Of a DNA stretch of 11,126 nt, positions 1 through 7,883 are shown piece by piece. The stretch's first letter is position 1, and the number at the start of each line of letters is the position of its first letter. The notes under the pieces are model-generated. The model was not told the origin of the DNA. It did not search any database and saw only the letters and a list, made by a program, of their open reading frames with translations. Source of the DNA: Thermodesulfovibrionales bacterium (GTDB lineage: Bacteria; Nitrospirota; Thermodesulfovibrionia; Thermodesulfovibrionales; SM23-35); NCBI GenBank assembly GCA_020053565.1, contig JAGVMY010000117.1:1-11126 (forward strand), written 5' to 3'. Made by a program: the position numbers and the translations under genes.

Positions 1-528
1 ACTGCAATGGTTTCGATTGTCAAGTTTCTCGTTGATCCCCACAAACTACAGAGCATAGTCTTCTGGCTGATGGGCAGTTTCTCTTTGTCGGACTGGAGGC
101 TTGTAAAGATTGCAGGGGCGGGCATTATTGCAGGGCTCCTTCCTGTGTTCCTTATGAGGTGGCGGCTCAACGCAATGAGCATGGGCGAGGATGAGGCAAA
201 GTCACTAGGGGTAAATGTAAAAAGGGAGAGGATTATTTTTATAGGAGCATCATCCCTTGCAGTGAGTATTGCAGTATCTGTAAGCGGGATTATAGGCTGG
301 GTGGGTCTGATGGTTCCCCATCTGGTAAGGATGATGATAGGACCTGACCATAAAAGCCTTGTTCCATTAAGCATGGCGGGTGGGGCCGCATTCATGATAT
401 TTGCTGACACAATTGCAAGAAGCCTGACGGATTTTGATATCCCTGTCGGGATCATAACCGCAATAACCGGCGCTCCATTTTTTGTTTACCTTATGAAGAA
501 AGGTGGAAGGGAGAGCTGGGGAAAATAG
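1..528 (+). CDS. FecCD/BtuC-family ABC importer permease, C-terminal part (5' end outside window)
   Basis: This is the inner-membrane permease of a type II ABC importer of the kind that moves iron-siderophores, heme or vitamin B12 from a periplasmic binding protein into the cytoplasm. The frame is open from base 1, so about half of the usual 330-350 residues lie upstream. Counting from the Met at base 7, the family landmarks are FWLMGSFSLSDW (residues 19-30), a hydrophobic segment near 34-50, and the motif GWVGLMVPHLVR (97-108), whose Pro-His-x-x-Arg belongs to the loop that contacts the ATPase. The C-terminal IPVGIITAITGAPFF (145-159) follows. The ATPase gene lies 149 bases downstream, separated by an inverted repeat. 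The family is certain. The substrate is not visible from this fragment, but the downstream chelatase genes favour a tetrapyrrole or corrinoid (inference). A binding-protein gene and possibly an outer-membrane receptor gene would be expected upstream. Confidence 0.93.
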   Translation, partial: TAMVSIVKFLVDPHKLQSIVFWLMGSFSLSDWRLVKIAGAGIIAGLLPVFLMRWRLNAMSMGEDEAKSLGVNVKRERIIFIGASSLAVSIAVSVSGIIGWVGLMVPHLVRMMIGPDHKSLVPLSMAGGAAFMIFADTIARSLTDFDIPVGIITAITGAPFFVYLMKKGGRESWGK

Positions 529-593
529 AAAGTATAAAGGCTAAAAGGTTTAAGGTTGAAAATTATTAATGAGTTTATAGTTAGCAACCCGTT

Positions 594-659
<66 letters not shown>

Positions 660-677
660 GAAATAAAGGACTTAGAA

Positions 678-1451
678 ATGTTAGAGATTAAAAATTTACA
701 TTTCAGACACCAATACATGGAGGTAGATGTCCTTAGCGAGGTTGAATTCAAGGTAAGCGGTGGGCAAATGACCACTATTTTAGGCCCGAACGGTTCAGGG
801 AAAACAACTCTTTTTAAGTGCATCGCAGGCTTATGGAAGCCGCAGAAAGGTGCGGTGTTCTTTGATGATAGAAACATATCAAAGCTCTCCCATGAACAGC
901 GGGCGAGGATATTTGCCGTTGTTCCTCAGGAACATGAACCACCTTTCCCTTATTCAGTTTTAGATGCCGTGCTGATGGGAAGGGTCTCCCGCGTAGGTAT
1001 CTTTTCAACACCTTCTAAAGATGATTATCTTAAGGCTGAAGAGGCCATAGAAACAGTTGGAATCGTACACTTAAAAGAAAGGGCATATACAAAGATAAGC
1101 GGTGGTGAAAAGCAGCTTGTGCTTATCGCGAGAGCGCTCGCGCAGGAATCGCCCATTCTGCTTCTTGATGAACCGACATCGCACCTTGATTTTAGAAATC
1201 AGGTGATTGTCTTAAAAAAGGTCAGGGAAATAGCGATAAAGAAAGGGTTGACCGTTCTTATGACGCTTCATGACCCGAATCTTGCTATGCTTTTTTCGGA
1301 TAAAGTTGTAATGATTAATAATGGCCATGTAGTTTCAAATGGCCCCCCTCAGTCGGTCATAACTGAAGACAACATAAGGAAAGTCTATGATATTGATGTC
1401 TCTGTAATTAACTGGAATGGAACAAGAATAATTTATCCGAGGGTGGAATGA
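678..1451 (+). CDS. FecE/BtuD/HmuV-type ABC importer ATPase
   Basis: This cytoplasmic ATPase powers import by the FecCD-type permease encoded immediately upstream. All nucleotide-binding motifs are intact: Walker A GPNGSGKTT (36-44), Q-loop VPQE (Gln84), signature ISGGEKQ (140-146), Walker B ILLLDEP (160-166, catalytic Glu165), and the H-loop His198 in TLHD. The length of 257 residues is normal for the family. The start at 678 is supported by an AAGGA ribosome-binding site at 666-670, seven bases upstream. The last codons overlap the next gene by the four bases ATGA. Family members serve ferric siderophore, heme or cobalamin uptake, and sequence motifs alone do not separate these. The chelatase genes downstream make heme, another metallotetrapyrrole or a corrinoid the likelier cargo (inference). 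An alternative is a siderophore system with unrelated neighbours. Confidence 0.95.
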   Translation: MLEIKNLHFRHQYMEVDVLSEVEFKVSGGQMTTILGPNGSGKTTLFKCIAGLWKPQKGAVFFDDRNISKLSHEQRARIFAVVPQEHEPPFPYSVLDAVLMGRVSRVGIFSTPSKDDYLKAEEAIETVGIVHLKERAYTKISGGEKQLVLIARALAQESPILLLDEPTSHLDFRNQVIVLKKVREIAIKKGLTVLMTLHDPNLAMLFSDKVVMINNGHVVSNGPPQSVITEDNIRKVYDIDVSVINWNGTRIIYPRVE

Positions 1452-2299
1452 TAAGGGTTATAGGACTGACAAAGAATTACGGAAGTATAAGAGCTGTGGA
1501 TAGCATATCTTTTGAGATTAAGAAAGGCGAGGTCTTCGGACTCTTAGGCCCGAATGGTGCAGGAAAGACTACAACTATAAAGATGCTTACCACATTGAGC
1601 AAACCTGATTCAGGAAAATGCATAATTGATGGGTTTGATGTTGTTAAAAATCCATATGAAATAAAGAAGCGGATAGGTGTAGTTCCTCAGGAAAACAATC
1701 TTGATAGAGAACTAACAGCACGTGAGAATCTGCTCATCTACGGGATGCTTCATGGCGTGAGGGATATGGAGAAAAAGATGGCTGAACCATTAAAGATAGT
1801 TGATCTGTGGGATAGGAGAGATTCAGTTGTCTTGAGTTTTTCAGGAGGCATGCAGAGAAGACTTCTTCTTGCAAGGGCACTGCTGACAGAACCTTTTGTG
1901 CTATTTCTTGATGAGCCGTCAATAGGTCTTGACCCCCAGATCAGGCGGCAAATGTGGGATATAGTCAGAAAGACGAGGATAGATGGAAGGACGGTCGTCC
2001 TCACCACTCATTATATCGAAGAAGCAGAAGCGCTTTGTGACAGTGTCGGTATACTTTCAAGGGGTAGACTTATTGCCCTTGATAGCCCTGAAAACCTGAA
2101 GGCCATAGTTGGTGAATATGTAGTTGAATTTATTAATGGTGACGGGAAACTCATACAAAACGTTTGTAAAACCCGTGATGATGCCCATGAGATAGCAAAA
2201 CAGAGAGGCGATGGAGTGACCATAAGAAGGTCTAATCTCGAGGACGTATTTATCAAGCTTACAGGTGAGCGTATAGAAACAGGAGAACCTGTAGAATGA
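1448..2299 (+). CDS. DrrA/CcmA-type ABC-2 transporter ATPase
   Basis: This is the ATPase of a second ABC system, distinct from the importer ATPase before it. Its motifs are Walker A GPNGAGKTT (34-42), Q-loop VPQEN (Gln81), signature FSGGMQRR (131-138), Walker B VLFLDEPSIGLDP (151-163, Glu156) and H-loop TTHYIEEAE (186-194, His188). The LSFSGGMQRR and DEPSIGLDP forms and the C-terminal extension ending NLEDVFIKLTG (263-273) are typical of the DrrA/NodI/CcmA group, which mostly drives export of drugs, lipids or polysaccharides. The start overlaps the previous stop as ATGA, with GAGG at 1439-1442 as ribosome-binding site. The stop overlaps the next start in the same way. Coupling to the downstream ABC-2 permease is nearly certain. 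The transported molecule is unknown. Export of a tetrapyrrole or metal-related compound is only suggested by location. Confidence 0.93.
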   Translation: MIRVIGLTKNYGSIRAVDSISFEIKKGEVFGLLGPNGAGKTTTIKMLTTLSKPDSGKCIIDGFDVVKNPYEIKKRIGVVPQENNLDRELTARENLLIYGMLHGVRDMEKKMAEPLKIVDLWDRRDSVVLSFSGGMQRRLLLARALLTEPFVLFLDEPSIGLDPQIRRQMWDIVRKTRIDGRTVVLTTHYIEEAEALCDSVGILSRGRLIALDSPENLKAIVGEYVVEFINGDGKLIQNVCKTRDDAHEIAKQRGDGVTIRRSNLEDVFIKLTGERIETGEPVE

Positions 2300-3045
2300 G
2301 ACAAAATTTTCCATGGTATCCAATATTTCTAAGGGAGATGCTACTTTTTAGAAGAAAACTCCTGCGGTTAGGGTATCTCTTTTCAGCAATGGTTGTGCCG
2401 ATAATCTACCTGATAGCCTTTGGACTTGGTCTTGGAAGGAGTGTCCAGATCCGGGGTATTGATTATATGACCTTTCTAATTCCGGGCTTAGTAGCCATGA
2501 GTTCTATGAATAATTCATATACATGGGTGGCAAGTGCTTTGAACCTGAACAGACTTTATTTTAAAACCTTTCAGGTGTTTGTGCAGGCGCCAATCAGCCC
2601 TTCATCCATAATGATCGGGGAGGTGCTGGCAGGCATGGTGAAAGGACTTTTTGCATCAGCCCTGATCATCATCGTGGGATTTCTGACACCTTCAGGATTT
2701 TCCATAACTCCCCTGTTTTTTATGACACTGCTCCTGAACTGTTTTCTGTTTGCGAATTTAGGGGTAATCACAGGCATGCTCGCCAAATCCCATGAGGATA
2801 CAGCCACCTACTCGAACTTCTTCATCATGCCGATGGCTTTTTTCAGCGGGACGTTTTTCCCTGTTGACAAGATACCTAACTTTATCAAACCCGTTATCTA
2901 TCTCATGCCTTTGACGCATACGAATATTGTCATAAGAAAATCGGTGCTTGATATCGAAGGGCTGATATCCTTTGCTGTTTTGATCATATATAGCATAGCT
3001 TTTTTTGTATATGGTTCGAAGCTTATTAAAAAATACAGTGAGTAG
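2296..3045 (+). CDS. ABC-2 type transporter permease (DrrB/NodJ-like)
   Basis: This 249-residue integral membrane protein is the membrane partner of the DrrA-type ATPase encoded immediately upstream. An amphipathic N-terminal stretch with FLREMLLFRRKLLR (11-24) leads into about six hydrophobic segments, roughly at 26-45, 58-80, 105-130, 137-160, 172-190 and 222-240. The family signature region is present: FLIPGLVAMSSM (60-71), the Q-x-P-I motif in VQAPISPSSI (96-105), and FFSGTFFPVDKIPN (182-195) followed by a Pro-rich YLMPLTH. These features match the NodJ/DrrB/ABC2_membrane family, whose members are about 250 residues. Its ATG overlaps the ATPase stop (ATGA), preceded by AGGAG at 2281-2285. 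Eighteen bases separate its stop from the chelatase large-subunit gene. Substrate and direction cannot be read from the sequence; export is the family norm. Confidence 0.92.
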   Translation: MRQNFPWYPIFLREMLLFRRKLLRLGYLFSAMVVPIIYLIAFGLGLGRSVQIRGIDYMTFLIPGLVAMSSMNNSYTWVASALNLNRLYFKTFQVFVQAPISPSSIMIGEVLAGMVKGLFASALIIIVGFLTPSGFSITPLFFMTLLLNCFLFANLGVITGMLAKSHEDTATYSNFFIMPMAFFSGTFFPVDKIPNFIKPVIYLMPLTHTNIVIRKSVLDIEGLISFAVLIIYSIAFFVYGSKLIKKYSE

Positions 3046-3051
3046 TGTCTC

Positions 3052-3059
3052 AGGAGGTG
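3052..3059 (+). promoter_or_regulatory. Strong Shine-Dalgarno for the chelatase large subunit
   Basis: AGGAGGTG matches the 3' end of bacterial 16S rRNA over eight bases and lies four bases before the ATG at 3064. It fixes the start of the 1268-residue protein. This is the only gene between 678 and 9745, apart from the first, that does not begin inside its predecessor. It therefore has its own strong initiation site rather than relying on coupled re-initiation. Confidence 0.85.
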
Positions 3060-3063
3060 TCAA

Positions 3064-6000
3064 ATGAAAATCTTTACAGTTATGTGGTCAAGTTATCTGC
3101 CTCTGATAAAAGAGGCGTCGGTGAATCTGGGGCTGAAGCTCTCTGCCTATTCCAACAAGCAGATAAATATCAATCCGGAAATTACCAAAAATATCTTTTC
3201 TGAACTAAAAGAAGCCGACCTGATAATTCTGTACCGGACAGATGATGCATTCTGGGAAGAAATTGAAAAGGAGATCAAGGATTTAGAAGGGAGAATCCCT
3301 GTCGTAGTGATCGGCAGCGACCCCTCGTACTGGACATTATCAACGGTCAATCCCGAGATCGTTGCAACTGTTTATAAATATATACTCTTCAACGGCAGAG
3401 ATAACATTGCCAATATGCTCAGATATCTTCTCCACAACCTTTTTGATAACTCAGTTGCATTCATGCAGCCTGAAGAGATTCCCTGGCAGGGAATATTTCA
3501 TCCGGGGATGGTGCGAATATTTTATTCAACGGAGGAGTATCTGTCCGAATATCAATCAGGGATTCAGAACTCCGGAGGCCGGACACCTGATTCTTACATC
3601 GGCATACTCTATTCCCGCTCCAATTGGGCAACCGGCAATCTGGGGATGGAGAAGGCTCTTATCTCATCTCTTGAACAGAGGGGGATAGGGGTAATCCCTG
3701 TTTTCCTCTATCCACTCAAGGACGAGAATCTCGGAAATATGAGCGGGACCGAGGTTATAGAGAAGTTTCTGATGAACGGAGGGAACCCTGTTGTTGACGG
3801 GATTGTGAAAATGACCATGTTTTTCCTTGGGAATTCAAGACGTGATATAAAGGAATCAGATACACCTTCAGGCGTTCATTTGCTGAAAAGGCTGAATATT
3901 CCCCTGTTCAGTCCGGTAACGTCGTATTACAAAAACAGGGAACAATGGCTGAACGACCCTCAGGGACTGGGGACACAGGTTGCCTGGAGCATTGCAATGC
4001 CAGAGTTCGAAGGAGTCATTGAACCCATGATAATAGGCGCTACAACCGGTATCACCAACCCTGAAGAGGAATCATACGAGGAAATCATTGACAGGGTTGA
4101 CAGGCTTGCGGAAAGAATAATTCGATGGATAAACCTTAGAAAGAAACCGGGCAAAGAAAAAAGGGTTGCCTTCATATTGCATAACAATCCCTGTGCTTCT
4201 GTAGAGGCAACAGTCGGCGCCGGAGCGCATCTCGACACCATTGAGAGTGTTGCAGACATACTGAAGAGAATGAAAGACGAAGGGTATCAGGTTAAGCCTC
4301 CTGCAAACGGAAAAGAATTAATTGATACGATCATGGAGAGGAAGGCTATATCAGAGTTTCGCTGGACAACTATTGAAGAGATTGTGGATAAAGGCGGAGT
4401 ACTTGAGTTTGTAGATGCAGATAAATACATGCAATGGTTTAATGAACTGCCGGAGCATACGAGATTAAGAATGTCTGAGGCGTGGGGGAATCCACCGGGA
4501 GAAGAAAAAAATGGGATACCCGCTGCAATGGTCTATGACGGAAAGATTGTAATAACCGGCGTCAATTATGGAAATGCAGTGGTCTGTGTCCAGCCCAAAA
4601 GGGGATGTGCAGGTGCACGGTGTGACGGCCAGGTATGCAAGATACTCCATGACCCTGATGTCCCGCCGCCCCATCAATATGTTGCCACATACAAATGGCT
4701 ATCGAGGGAATTCGGTGCTGATGTAATGGTTCATATCGGCACCCATGGAAATCTTGAGTTTCTACCCGGCAAATCAACCGGGCTCTCATCAGGATGCTTC
4801 CCTGACATTGGTATTGATACCATGCCACATCTTTATATCTATAATGCAGACAATCCACCCGAGGGAACAATTGCAAAAAGGCGGAGTAACGCCGTTCTGG
4901 TTGACCATATGCAGACAGTTATGGTGAAGGGTGAACTTTACGGAGACCTGGAACAGATTGAGCGGCTTCTTGAGGAGTATGAGAGATACAGAGTCACGGA
5001 GACTGCAAAGGCACACACGATCTCTCATATGATAATTGAGAAGGTGGAGGGGCTGAACCTGTTTGGCAGTGATAATCAGCTTACTCACGATAATTTCAAG
5101 GAGAAAGCCGGAGAGATTCATGAGCGCCTTTCTCTCTTAAAAAATACCTATATCCCGAAGGGGATGCATATTTTCGGGAGAATCCCTGAAGGTGAAAAGC
5201 TGAGTGATTTCATATATGCCATTGTCAGATTTGAAAACACACCGCAATCACTGAGAGGGATCATCACGGAGATCCTGAAGAGGGAAGAGGGGATTGAAGG
5301 GAACGCACTGAAGGAAAAGGCTGAAGACGTTGCCAGGGAGATCTGCAGGAAGTATGTAGCGCACGAAGAACATCCGGAACAAAGCCTTGAAGCCTTGTAC
5401 CGTTTGGAGCCGGGGGAAAAAAGAAAACTCGGGGATGAAAAGAAACGGATCGACGACATTCTTCAGTGTGTCATGCTTTCCGATGAAATGTCTTCACTTC
5501 TGAATGGATTTGACGGTGGATACATTGAACCGGGACCTTCAGGGCTTATTACGAGGGGAAGGAGCGATGTGCTTCCGACAGGGAGGAACTTCTACTCCCT
5601 CGACCCGAACAGAATACCGACACCTGCAGCATGGGAAATCGGTAAGATGCTTGCCAAGAAAACACTCGAAAAATATCAAAAAGAAGAGGGGAAATACCCG
5701 GAGAATATCGCCTTTTACTGGCAGTGCACAGACATCATGTGGGCAGACGGTGAGGGAATGGCACAAATGATGTATCTTCTCGGAACAAAGCCTGTATGGC
5801 ATAACAACGGAAGATTAAAGGGATTCGAAATAATACCGCTTGAGAAACTGGGAAGGCCGAGGATTGATATAACCGTGAGGGTTTCAGGCATAACCCGTGA
5901 CAATTTCCCTTCAACAATAGAAACTCTTGATGAGGCTGTTCAAAAGGTTGCAGGTCTTGATGAACCATTGGAAATGAATTTTGTGAGGAAACATACCATA

Positions 6001-6870
6001 GAAAAACTCAATGGTAAGTCACCATCGGATAATGAAGAATTCAGGAAGGCGACCTACAGGATTTTTGCCAGTATGCCGGGAACCTATCAGGCCGGCACCC
6101 AGCTTGCCGTCTATGCCTCTGCATGGAAGACAGAAAATGACCTCTCTGATATATTTCTTTACTGGAATGGCTATGCCTATGGGAAAGGGACATTCGGAGA
6201 GGCCGCCCATCAGAGCCTGAAAGATAGCCTGAAGACAGTTGAAGTAACGTTTAATAAGACCGTCACCGATGAGTATGATCTGACAGGCTGCTGCTGTTAC
6301 TTCGGGACTCACGGGGGAATGATAAATGCTGCAAAGGTCGTCTCTGGCAATGAAATTGTAAATTATTACGGCGATACAAGAGAACAAGGTGAGGTAGAAG
6401 TCAGGACGCTTTCAGAAGAAATAAGGAGGGTCGCGAGGGCAAAGATTCTGAATCCGAAATGGATCGAGGGCATGAAGGAACATGGCTATAAAGGCGCTGG
6501 AGAAATCAGCAAAAGGGTTGGAAGACTATATGGATGGCAGGCAACCGCAAAGGCTGTTGATGCCTCGGTCTTTGATGATATAGCCCGCACCTTTATGATG
6601 AATGAAGAGAACAGAAAGTTCTTTGAAGAGAACAATCCATGGGCATTAGAAGAAATAGCAAGGAGATTGATAGAGGCAGTGGAGCGTGGCTTATGGAATC
6701 CTGCACCTGATGTTAAAGAGGCACTGAAGGAGATATATGTCGAAATAGAGGGATGGATAGAGGAGAAGATGGGTGATATAAAAGGCGATTTTCAGGGAGG
6801 CAGTATTGACATCATTACAAAGGAAGAAGTCGAAACATGGAAAAAGAAGATGGAGGACATTCTAAGATGA
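3064..6870 (+). CDS. CobN/BchH-family metallochelatase large (H) subunit, anaerobe-type CobN-like
   Basis: This is the porphyrin/corrin-binding subunit of a class I ATP-dependent chelatase. At 1268 residues it matches CobN (about 1250-1280) better than BchH (about 1190). Recognisable blocks are a substrate-domain start (MKIFTVMWSS), GAGAHLDTIESVADIL (387-402), HIGTHGNLEFLPGK (557-570), the NPPEGTIAKRRS and LVDHMQ block soon after, WADGEGMAQMMYLLGTKPVW, LGRPRIDITVRVSGITRDNFP, FGTHGGM (1080-1086), and the CobN-like NPKWIEGM..HGYKGA and NPWAL..IARRLIEA..RGLW near the C terminus. Two cysteine features stand out: Cys508, 515, 520 and 525 (spacing x6, x4, x4) inside the conserved VQP...HDP block, and a Cys-Cys-Cys run at 1076-1078. 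The ChlI/ChlD-like genes follow with an ATGA overlap, so the motor is of Mg-chelatase type. Candidates are cobaltochelatase, an HmuS-like heme-processing enzyme or another metallotetrapyrrole chelatase. The CobN family call is secure; metal and ring are not. Confidence 0.9.
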   Translation: MKIFTVMWSSYLPLIKEASVNLGLKLSAYSNKQININPEITKNIFSELKEADLIILYRTDDAFWEEIEKEIKDLEGRIPVVVIGSDPSYWTLSTVNPEIVATVYKYILFNGRDNIANMLRYLLHNLFDNSVAFMQPEEIPWQGIFHPGMVRIFYSTEEYLSEYQSGIQNSGGRTPDSYIGILYSRSNWATGNLGMEKALISSLEQRGIGVIPVFLYPLKDENLGNMSGTEVIEKFLMNGGNPVVDGIVKMTMFFLGNSRRDIKESDTPSGVHLLKRLNIPLFSPVTSYYKNREQWLNDPQGLGTQVAWSIAMPEFEGVIEPMIIGATTGITNPEEESYEEIIDRVDRLAERIIRWINLRKKPGKEKRVAFILHNNPCASVEATVGAGAHLDTIESVADILKRMKDEGYQVKPPANGKELIDTIMERKAISEFRWTTIEEIVDKGGVLEFVDADKYMQWFNELPEHTRLRMSEAWGNPPGEEKNGIPAAMVYDGKIVITGVNYGNAVVCVQPKRGCAGARCDGQVCKILHDPDVPPPHQYVATYKWLSREFGADVMVHIGTHGNLEFLPGKSTGLSSGCFPDIGIDTMPHLYIYNADNPPEGTIAKRRSNAVLVDHMQTVMVKGELYGDLEQIERLLEEYERYRVTETAKAHTISHMIIEKVEGLNLFGSDNQLTHDNFKEKAGEIHERLSLLKNTYIPKGMHIFGRIPEGEKLSDFIYAIVRFENTPQSLRGIITEILKREEGIEGNALKEKAEDVAREICRKYVAHEEHPEQSLEALYRLEPGEKRKLGDEKKRIDDILQCVMLSDEMSSLLNGFDGGYIEPGPSGLITRGRSDVLPTGRNFYSLDPNRIPTPAAWEIGKMLAKKTLEKYQKEEGKYPENIAFYWQCTDIMWADGEGMAQMMYLLGTKPVWHNNGRLKGFEIIPLEKLGRPRIDITVRVSGITRDNFPSTIETLDEAVQKVAGLDEPLEMNFVRKHTIEKLNGKSPSDNEEFRKATYRIFASMPGTYQAGTQLAVYASAWKTENDLSDIFLYWNGYAYGKGTFGEAAHQSLKDSLKTVEVTFNKTVTDEYDLTGCCCYFGTHGGMINAAKVVSGNEIVNYYGDTREQGEVEVRTLSEEIRRVARAKILNPKWIEGMKEHGYKGAGEISKRVGRLYGWQATAKAVDASVFDDIARTFMMNEENRKFFEENNPWALEEIARRLIEAVERGLWNPAPDVKEALKEIYVEIEGWIEEKMGDIKGDFQGGSIDIITKEEVETWKKKMEDILR
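6852..6856 (+). promoter_or_regulatory. Ribosome-binding site deciding the ChlI-like start at 6867
   Basis: GGAGG lies ten bases before the ATG at 6867, inside the last codons of the large-subunit gene. An in-frame ATG at 6837 would add ten residues (MEKEDGGHSK) that do not look like the family N terminus. Starting at 6867 gives MIFPFTAIVGQ, the standard ChlI/BchI beginning, and an ATGA overlap like the others in this operon. Confidence 0.75.
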
Positions 6871-7883
6871 TATTCCCGTTTACCGCAATAGTCGGACAGG
6901 AAGAGATGAAGACAGGATTGATACTGAATGTCATAGACCCTTCGATCGGCGGTCTACTGATAATGGGTGAAAAGGGGACTGCAAAGAGCACAGCAGTCAG
7001 GGCGCTTGCCGATCTTTTGCCGGAGATTGAAGTGGTAAAGGAGTGCTCTTTTAACTGTGATCCAAATGGCTTTCTCTGTAATCAATGCAGAGAACGGTTG
7101 AACAATGAAGGGCATCTGCACAGCGAAAGGAAAAAGATGAGAGTGGTTGAACTCCCGCTCGGTGTTACTGAGGACAGGCTGGTCGGCACCCTCGATATAG
7201 AGCATGCCCTGAAAAAAGGTGAAAAACGATTTGAACCGGGTATATTAGCAAGTGCCAACAGGAATTTTCTGTATGTTGATGAAGTCAATCTCCTCGAAGA
7301 CCACATAGTGGATTTATTGCTCGATTCTGCGGCAATGGGCGTAAATACCGTAGAGAGAGAGGGTATATCTTTCACCCACCCTGCCAAATTCATTCTTGTT
7401 GGAACAATGAACCCTGAAGAAGGTGATTTGAGGCCGCAGCTTTTAGACAGATTCGGACTCTGCGTCCGTGTCGTATCCATTCAGGACAAGGGAGAGCGGA
7501 TGGAGATATTGAGAAGGAAGGCGACATTTGATTCACACCCTGAGGAGTTTTTGACAGCCCGGAGTTCAGAGCAGAGAAACCTTTCAGGAAAAATCATAAT
7601 GGCAAAGGACAGGCTTAATAGTATCAGGATTACAGACGATATACTGGGCAAGATCGTTGATATAACGTGTTCATTGAATCTTGACGGACACAGGCCTGAC
7701 ATCGTGATCATGAAATCTGCACGTGCGTTATCTGCCTACAGAGAAAAGGATACTATAGAGCAAAATGATATAAAAGACGCTGCGAGTCTGTCTTTAAGCC
7801 ACAGGCTGAAAAGACTGCCGTTTGAGGATATCAGCAGTGAAAGTGAGAAGATGCAATCAATTCTTTTCAGGACGCAGGCATGA
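6867..7883 (+). CDS. ChlI/BchI-like AAA+ chelatase ATPase (I subunit)
   Basis: This AAA+ motor subunit forms ring complexes with the D subunit and drives metal insertion by the H subunit using ATP. From the start at 6867 it has 338 residues, near the usual 340-350. It begins FPFTAIVGQEEMK (3-15). Walker A is GEKGTAKST (34-42, Lys40), Walker B FLYVDEVNLL (134-143, Asp138/Glu139), sensor 1 is Asn182 in GTMNPEEG, the arginine finger is Arg195 in LLDRFG, and the sensor 2 region is GHRPDIVIMKSARA (274-287). Four cysteines, Cys60, Cys64, Cys71 and Cys74 (C-x3-C-x6-C-x2-C), sit in the insertion after the first helix, a feature I recall from bacterial Mg-chelatase I subunits and a possible metal or redox site. 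It overlaps both neighbours as ATGA. It is ChlI-type, not CobS-type, although its partner is CobN-like. A photosynthetic role is unlikely because no bch gene is nearby. Confidence 0.93.
   Translation: MIFPFTAIVGQEEMKTGLILNVIDPSIGGLLIMGEKGTAKSTAVRALADLLPEIEVVKECSFNCDPNGFLCNQCRERLNNEGHLHSERKKMRVVELPLGVTEDRLVGTLDIEHALKKGEKRFEPGILASANRNFLYVDEVNLLEDHIVDLLLDSAAMGVNTVEREGISFTHPAKFILVGTMNPEEGDLRPQLLDRFGLCVRVVSIQDKGERMEILRRKATFDSHPEEFLTARSSEQRNLSGKIIMAKDRLNSIRITDDILGKIVDITCSLNLDGHRPDIVIMKSARALSAYREKDTIEQNDIKDAASLSLSHRLKRLPFEDISSESEKMQSILFRTQA

Noticed and set aside
2758..3063. Minus-strand reading frames opposite the transporter and chelatase genes (also for example 6019-6387 and 7082-7480)
   Set aside because: Each lies opposite a well-supported gene, and the translations show no domain or motif, so they are treated as shadows of the real coding strand.
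6837..6866. Upstream in-frame ATG extending the ChlI-like protein by ten residues
   Set aside because: The added residues do not resemble the family N terminus. The ATG at 6867 has GGAGG at a good distance and gives the same ATGA overlap as the other junctions.
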